DNA of 64,000 nt from positions 1,984,001 to 2,048,000 of the forward strand of contig JAJQJQ010000010.1 of NCBI GenBank assembly GCA_028622995.1. Reading direction: 5' to 3'. The position numbers and the translations under genes were made by a program. Below are positions 58,320 to 64,000 of this stretch, piece by piece (the first letter of the stretch is position 1; each line of letters starts with the position of its first letter). The stretch comes from Panagrolaimus kolymaensis (Eukaryota; Nematoda; Chromadorea; Rhabditida; Panagrolaimidae). The notes below the pieces were generated by a model. The model had not been told where the DNA came from and ran no database searches. It was given only the letters and a program-made list of their open reading frames with translations.

Positions 58320-61147
58320 TCATTCACGATGGTTGAGAGGAATTTCTTCATCTTGCCGAGGAACATGAATTTTCTGAGTATGATAATGACCGGGACGTAT
58401 GAATCTAAAACCAATAAATTTTTTATATTTTGCTTCTAGAAATAATAAATTTTATTACCTGTAATATACAGTAGATATTATTGCACAAATTAAAGCTACA
58501 ACAACAAATAATAAAAATACAATGAGAACAGAAAATAAGATATGAGAATTAAAATCTTTGCGAGGAGCAGGCGTAGTGTAATCTTTGGCTCGGGTTCTAA
58601 TCGCTTTGCTATTTGTTGCCTGAAAATAATAAACTTTTTGACAGTTAAGTATATTTAAGCTTACAAAATTCATGAAAAAGTGATCATCATCGAGTTCATC
58701 AGTGTCGAAAAATGATTTGGTTGTTGTCAAAATGGTTATTGCTTTAAGAGTTGGTGAAATTTTAGTTAGCAAACTTGTTGGTCTTGCAGGTTTTGTTGGC
58801 AAAGCATAGGGACTTGGTTCAGTTGTTGTAATGGTTGTTACTGATGGTAAAGTAACTTCCAAATCTTTTTCCAAAACTTTATCTTCATCCATATAATCTT
58901 TATCGATGTTCAAATCTGGTTCAGTTACAATTGATTTAGTAGTTGCCATCGATTTAATTTTTATTAATTTTGTAGTGCGAGTTATCGGCATTATTGATGT
59001 GGTAGTTTGCCTCGGACATATAGTATCATCATGATTGGAATCCATTTTTTCTATTTTCACTACTCCATATTCTTCACTTATGCAAGCAACTTCACGCAAA
59101 TCAATTATCTATAATTTTATACTGATATGTTTGAAAATAAAAAACTAACTAACTTTTTTCTTATTTGAAAGTTTTCGAAGCCATTTTTGAAATGCGGTTT
59201 CTTTTTCGCCACATTCACATTCAAAGCTTGTATGATTTCCACGCAAAGTTACTTTCTTCATCATTCCAAATAATTCCATTGTATTTTTAGTGGGTTCTTC
59301 GAGTTCATTATTATGCAAATATAAATCCCGCAAATTTGGTAAACCTTGTAAATCTTCGATGAATATTGTTCGCAATTTATTTGAAGATAAATCAAGGGAA
59401 GTTAATTTTGGAAATTGTTCCAATAAAGTTTTATTTAAATAATCTATGCTGCTAGAAGAAAGATTTAAAAGTTCCAAATATTCTTTTCTTCCCAATTGAG
59501 CCAATCCTTTATCTTTCCACATTGAACCGACCAGGTGTAATTCTGTAACACCATCGGGCACATATCTCATTCGATCCATTCGAACATTATTACACGAAAT
59601 AACATTTTGACCCAACTGCAAAAAAGTTTCTAATTATCAAACTTTTTAAATTCAAATATTATTACCCTTTGTGCATTAGCTCCAGCACTACCCCAGCAAG
59701 AACATCCTGGGGGACATGAATGATAGCAATTGCATTTTCCTTCATGACGTTGTTGACAACATTCACATCCTTCCAGACAATTGGAATCATATTTGCAAAG
59801 ATAGCCTGACATCAATTCCGCATCCAATAATGCCATTTTTCGAGAATCATCAATAACATGAGAGCATGTTACATTGGATATATCTGCGATTAAAGGCGAA
59901 GACTAAAAATAGTAAAGCGATAAAGCTATAAAAAAACATATGGCTTTTTTACATACTTTGCTTTTTGGATGAAGAATCCAATAATTTTCACATACACATT
60001 TTAGAGGATTGTCATTTAAATATAGTTGATAACGAAATCGAGTACCAACTTCGAGAGCGGTTTCTTCAATTTCGGTTATTGAATTATTTCTAAAAATAAT
60101 TAAGGAATTTAAATTTGTTTAAAAAATGCTTTGCTCAACCTTAAATCGAGCATATTTAAGTGAATCATTTTTTCAAAGCTTCCATCCTGGACTTCTCTAA
60201 TTATGTTATCACTTAAATCCAAAATATGCAATGAATGGGGGAGTTCGTTTAGCGAGCCTTTAGCTGCAATATACTCAAGTCTATTACCAGCCAAATCGAG
60301 TCGAGTAAGGTTCCTGGAAAGTGAAGGCCTTTAAAGAATTAGAGTTATCGAGGGGAAAACAACATACGTGACTGTTTCAACAAAAGTGTGAATTGTTGAA
60401 ATTTTGTTATTACTCAAATTCAAATCCGTCAAACTTGTGGGTAATCGTCGAAAATCAATAGTTTCAATTTGGTTGTGACTCAAAACTAAAACCTTTAAAG
60501 TAGTAGATTTTGTCAATATGCTTGAAATAAAGGGAATTATATTTTTGCTCAAATCAAGCTGTAATAATTTTGGCAATGCAAACAATGCAGAAGGTTCAGA
60601 TTGAAGTTTGTTGCCTGATAAATCCAATGACATTAAACTTGTTAAATGTTGAAATGCGTTTGCAGGGATATCTTTTATTTCAGCGTTTTTTATTATTAAA
60701 GTATATAATTTTGGCAATCCCTGAAATACACATTTATGGACTATAGCTTGCTTAACTTTGTTTCCACTTACATAAAAGAGGTCAGGTGGCAGCTTTTCCA
60801 TTTTGCATCGATCTATTTCTAGCCTTTGCAAATTTCGCAATCGGGAAAACAATCTTGGTTCCGGATTTGCGCGTTGACCATTTTTGTGACTGCATTTTAT
60901 TGTCAAAGTAAGGACAGTATCAAATAGGCGAATTCTTTCCAAATTTGTTGTGTTTATCTTAAATAAAATTTTTACGCTAATTTTAAATTTAAATAAAAGC
61001 AATATTTTTTACCTGTTGCCATTTGCAGTTTAGATGCATATTGTTTTCGGTTCCATCACATTTGCATTGATCAGGACATTCGAAACCTTGGAGGCCATTT
61101 ATTTCGATAGGAAAAAGTGCAATTAAAAAAAGAAGGCATAATTTCAT
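58320..61147 (-). CDS. Toll-type LRR receptor lacking a TIR domain
   Basis: Ten exons: 61147-61013, 60957-60772, 60720-60368, 60313-60140, 60089-59957, 59902-59666, 59615-59154, 59108-58665, 58619-58459 and 58404-58320, 789 codons. Two introns (60721-60771, 58620-58664) are multiples of three and stop-free, so they could be misread as coding. Order: signal peptide, LRR N-cap (CPDQCKCDG), about nine LRRs, a C-cap (NPLKCVCENYWIL), then the dense CxxC cluster of protostome Tolls (YLCKYDSNCLEGCECCQQ, CNCYHSCPPGCSCW), second LRR block, second cap (CECGEKE), Thr-rich stalk, transmembrane helix (LIVFLLFVVVALICAIIS) and a tail of about 30 residues ending IPLNHRE. No TIR follows; a poly(A) signal sits 50 bp after the stop. 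Confidence 0.88.
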
Positions 61148-63557
61148 TCTGAAATTTTAACAACAAAAAGTGAAAGTTTTGTTAAATCGTGTCCGTTTAT
61201 TTGGATATAAACAAATCAAGTAAAACATTTTTTGTCGAATACAAAAGCAATTTTAAATCCAAGCGCAAGCGAATCCGGTATTTCATTGAATTTTTTGGGA
61301 TGACAATACAAGTTAAAAGAATAAAAAAACAGTGATTCAATAGCTTGTTTTTTGATTTTTTGTGAATTTTTTAAATTTTTTTTATAAATGTTAGTAAAAC
61401 AATTAAATATTTAAAAAGAATTATGGTAGCTCCAAGAGAAGCCAGCTATTAACTAAAAATTATGCCTTCTTTTTGTAAAATCTAAGGAATGATGGCATTT
61501 CATTATGACTCATTGGGTTTGCCATTTTTTCTACTTGTAAAACAATGGAGAAGAAGCAAAATATAAACAAATTGCTCGTGAAATGGCATCCTTTTGTCTG
61601 TATCCTTTTAGAAAAAGACATAAGCTATTAGAGAGTTCAAACAACTAAAAAAGGTTTTACAAAATGTGCTATTAAGAAAAAATAATTTCAATCATCTTAA
61701 TAATAGTATCGTTTTCGGGTCATAATGACTGTAAATACAAAATGGCATACTTCGGCGGAAAAAAATGACCAAATGAATAAGTTGGATATTTTTTTTTTCA
61801 TTCAAGATGTGACCCAAGACATTTGCTGCTCTTAACTTCTTCCACAAATGTCAGTATAAACTGCATTCAATGATGCTTTTAAAATATGCCGCTTGCTTTA
61901 AAAGTTTTTTTCTTCGACAAAATCGGGTTGGATGTCGCTTTCTTTTTGATCCCATTGGGATTTATGCTCAATAGTCAAATATTTAAAGAAAAAAAGCAAA
62001 GTTATCTTTTTTATCCATAAAAAAAAGTTGACTAGTCATTGTTGTTGTTGTATACATGAATTTTCGTTACACATTGCTTCCGATAAAGTTATTCTGTGTG
62101 CGCAGAGACATGTCAAAAGTCGGGCTTTTTCCAAGACAATATTTTTGCAAGAAAAAAGAATCTATGCAAAAGTTTTAAGTTTTAAACAACATAAGAAAAA
62201 AATTGTCGCAAAAATATGTATGTCTTTTTTTATTCAAGCTTTTAGAAGAAAAAAAGATTAATCGAAATGGCACTAAATTGGAAGCTTTAAGGTTTGAAGT
62301 TTATCAAGATTAACATCAATTGCAATTTTTAGTTTTTGATATATGCATATTGTTTATGAATAATCTGATGTGTCCTTTTTCTTTGCTATAAAAATAAAAT
62401 ACAACAACAAAATAATGTGTTTTAGTTTTTCTTTCATTTTTTGAATGACGAAAAACTCATTTCCATGCTCTTAAAAAAATTTAACTGATTTTGAAGCAAC
62501 CATTAAGAAGAAAAAATAGCTTTCAACTTTAATTGTTATTTTACGGAATTATTTGAGTGTGTTGCAAAGTAGCAACTACTAAAATTGCAAAAAAAACGGC
62601 GACATTGAAACAATCTGAAAATGTTTTTTCTTTTAAAGTCAATGAAAACGAACCAATTTAACAAACTCTTAAAAAATAGTGGTGAATAACCCAAAAGAAA
62701 AGTCATTCTGGGTAAGTGTTGTGTATGTTATAACCCAAAGGCTTCTTCTTCCTTGATGGGTGGAATTAGTTTTTTTTTCTTTGTTTCTTGTCTTGGGTAT
62801 TTTTAAAAAAGAGGAATGATTTTTTAGTAGAAGCCGTTTTAGTTTCAATACTCCTCGGCTCGACATTCATTCCACGGATTAAATTTTGTTGTTGCGTTTT
62901 TTAAAAAATAACAAGAAAAACACTAACGAAGCAACAATAACAACGAAAAAAGGTATATTTAAATAAAATTCTTCTCTTTTATTTAATTTCATTTTGAAAA
63001 ATTTGAAAATTAATCTATAATTTTTAAAAAGAAATTTAGTTTATAGCTATCAAAAAAATATGTTCATCATTTATTTTTAAATTAAATTAAATTATATTTT
63101 CTGGTATTATTCAACAACATACATATTTCAATTAGATTTTTTAATTAGTAAAGAATCAGTTAATTGTCGTCGTCGTTGTCTCCCCATAGTTTATCAAGGA
63201 AGTAGCAGAAGTAACAGCGAAGGAAGAAGACGTGTTTCATCATTTACTCAATAATTTTATTTTATTTTTGGAATTTGGAAGTGTTGTTTTTTGGTCGTTC
63301 ATAAGAAAACATTAAACTAAGCTTATTATATGTATGTGTTTGTTTGTATGTGCTCAAAACTTCTTAAATAAGAAAGAAAACATTTCGATCTCTCTCCAAA
63401 AAAAAAGTTATTATTTATTATTCGATCTATTTATTTATTTGATTATTAATAAAATGCAAGTTTATTTATATTTTTTATAGTTTTTTAAAGTTCATTTAAA
63501 CTATTAATTTTTTAAGGTAATTTAATGTCATAAAAAATTTTATTACATATTAAAATT
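61148..63557. other. Intergenic, AT-rich
   Basis: Upstream of the Toll-like gene. Isolated splice-like signals occur (CTGG|GTAAGTG near 62712, TTTTTTAG near 62827) and short protein-like stretches such as SRSRFSFNTPRLDIHSTD before a stop near 62880, but no complete gene could be assembled. Confidence 0.4.
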
Positions 63558-63686
63558 ATGCCGTTTATTGATCATAAACCAATTGCTCTAGAAACGATAA
63601 TGATTATTGCAATTATAATAGTTTTATTTTGTTTATTATTTTTTATTTTAATTAATCATGGAGTTTTTACTCCAAATAATGAATAA
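63558..63686 (+). CDS. Single-pass membrane micropeptide
   Basis: 42 codons: MPFIDHKPIALETIM, a transmembrane segment (IIAIIIVLFCLLFFILI) and a short polar end (NHGVFTPNNE). Polar ends with a clean 20-residue hydrophobic core and no charged residue inside are what known one-pass micropeptides look like (sarcolamban-type and small ER/mitochondrial subunits). No sequence match to a named one is recognised. TTTTTTAAG about 40-50 bp upstream could serve as a spliced-leader acceptor. Chance in AT-rich DNA remains possible. Confidence 0.45.
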   Translation: MPFIDHKPIALETIMIIAIIIVLFCLLFFILINHGVFTPNNE

Positions 63687-64000
63687 ATGTTTAAATTTAT
63701 CACGTATTTTTTTGTTTTAAATTAAAACTTTTAAAGTTCATTTTTTTGTTTTGTTTTTTGTTTAAATTTTGCTAAAATTAGAAAAAGAAAAAAAGAGGAG
63801 CTAATAGTCTGGTTTCTGTTTACAAAAAATGAAGGCATGATAGGGATGGGCGGATGAAGTCTTAATAAAGTAAGCAACTGAAGTTGCTACTTTTAAGTCT
63901 TTAACCAAAAATAAAAGAAACCTGATCTCGATTATCCATATATATATTTTAGCTTTTTTTGTGCTAAAGAAAAGTCAAATAAGAAAAAGTTAAAAGCAAA
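63687..64000. other. Intergenic to window end
   Basis: No supported feature in the final 314 bp. Confidence 0.5.

Noticed and set aside
62669..62866. 65-codon minus-strand frame and nearby splice-like signals
   Set aside because: Could not be joined to any start or terminal exon in phase; left as unassigned intergenic sequence.
1..64000. CRISPR arrays, bacterial operons, rRNA
   Set aside because: None seen; the spliced gene structure is eukaryotic throughout and no regularly spaced repeat array exists.

Overview
The window looks like a stretch of nuclear genome from a nematode, or a close ecdysozoan relative. It is AT-rich, and almost every gene is cut by many tiny introns of about 45-60 nt with GT donors and TTTTAG/TTTCAG acceptors. 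A four-repeat thymosin-beta gene of 152 codons, GT43 glucuronyltransferases, a UGT and a dsc-4-like lipid-transfer gene fit that assignment. I rebuilt gene models by hand, checking that every splice junction keeps the reading frame. Exon ends should be good to the base where phases close, but first exons and UTRs are less certain.

Layout. 1-1954 (+): 3' part of a K-Cl cotransporter. 3345-7095 (-): two tandem LRR membrane proteins. 8518-8784 (+): small secreted glycine-rich protein. 9369-10366 (+): GT43 glucuronyltransferase. 10968-11627 (+): small membrane protein gene broken by an 8-bp tandem duplication. 12499-17929 (+): secreted/mucin-like single-pass membrane protein whose last exon is split by a 2987-bp DNA transposon (14555-17541). 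That transposon carries its own 10-exon gene on the minus strand. 18480-20305 (-): MAP9/CCDC34-like coiled-coil protein. 21415-23627 (+): transmembrane protein with one in-frame TAA.

23.7-28.4 kb is a repeat district. It holds two copies of a repeat with a covarying hairpin, a TIR element nested in one copy, a hAT-like MITE nested in that, a GC-rich MITE and a long foldback element. 28577-29238 (-): small secreted precursor with an allatostatin-C-like ring motif. 29849-31994 (-): UGT. 32878-36043 (+): microsomal triglyceride transfer protein-like. 36293-37010 (-): tetrathymosin-beta. 39531-52293 (-): seven-PDZ GRIP-type scaffold with several alternative first exons. 56650-57737 (-): second GT43 enzyme. 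58320-61147 (-): Toll-type ectodomain receptor without a TIR domain. 63558-63686 (+): one-pass micropeptide.

The genes do not form one pathway. Extracellular and membrane functions dominate (LRR/Toll-like receptors, a synaptic-type PDZ scaffold, Golgi glucuronyltransferases, ER conjugation and lipid loading, ion transport). The most unusual content is the transposon with a non-transposase-looking gene inside a host exon, the TIR-less Toll-like receptor, the multi-start GRIP gene, the allatostatin-C-like precursor and the covarying hairpin repeat.
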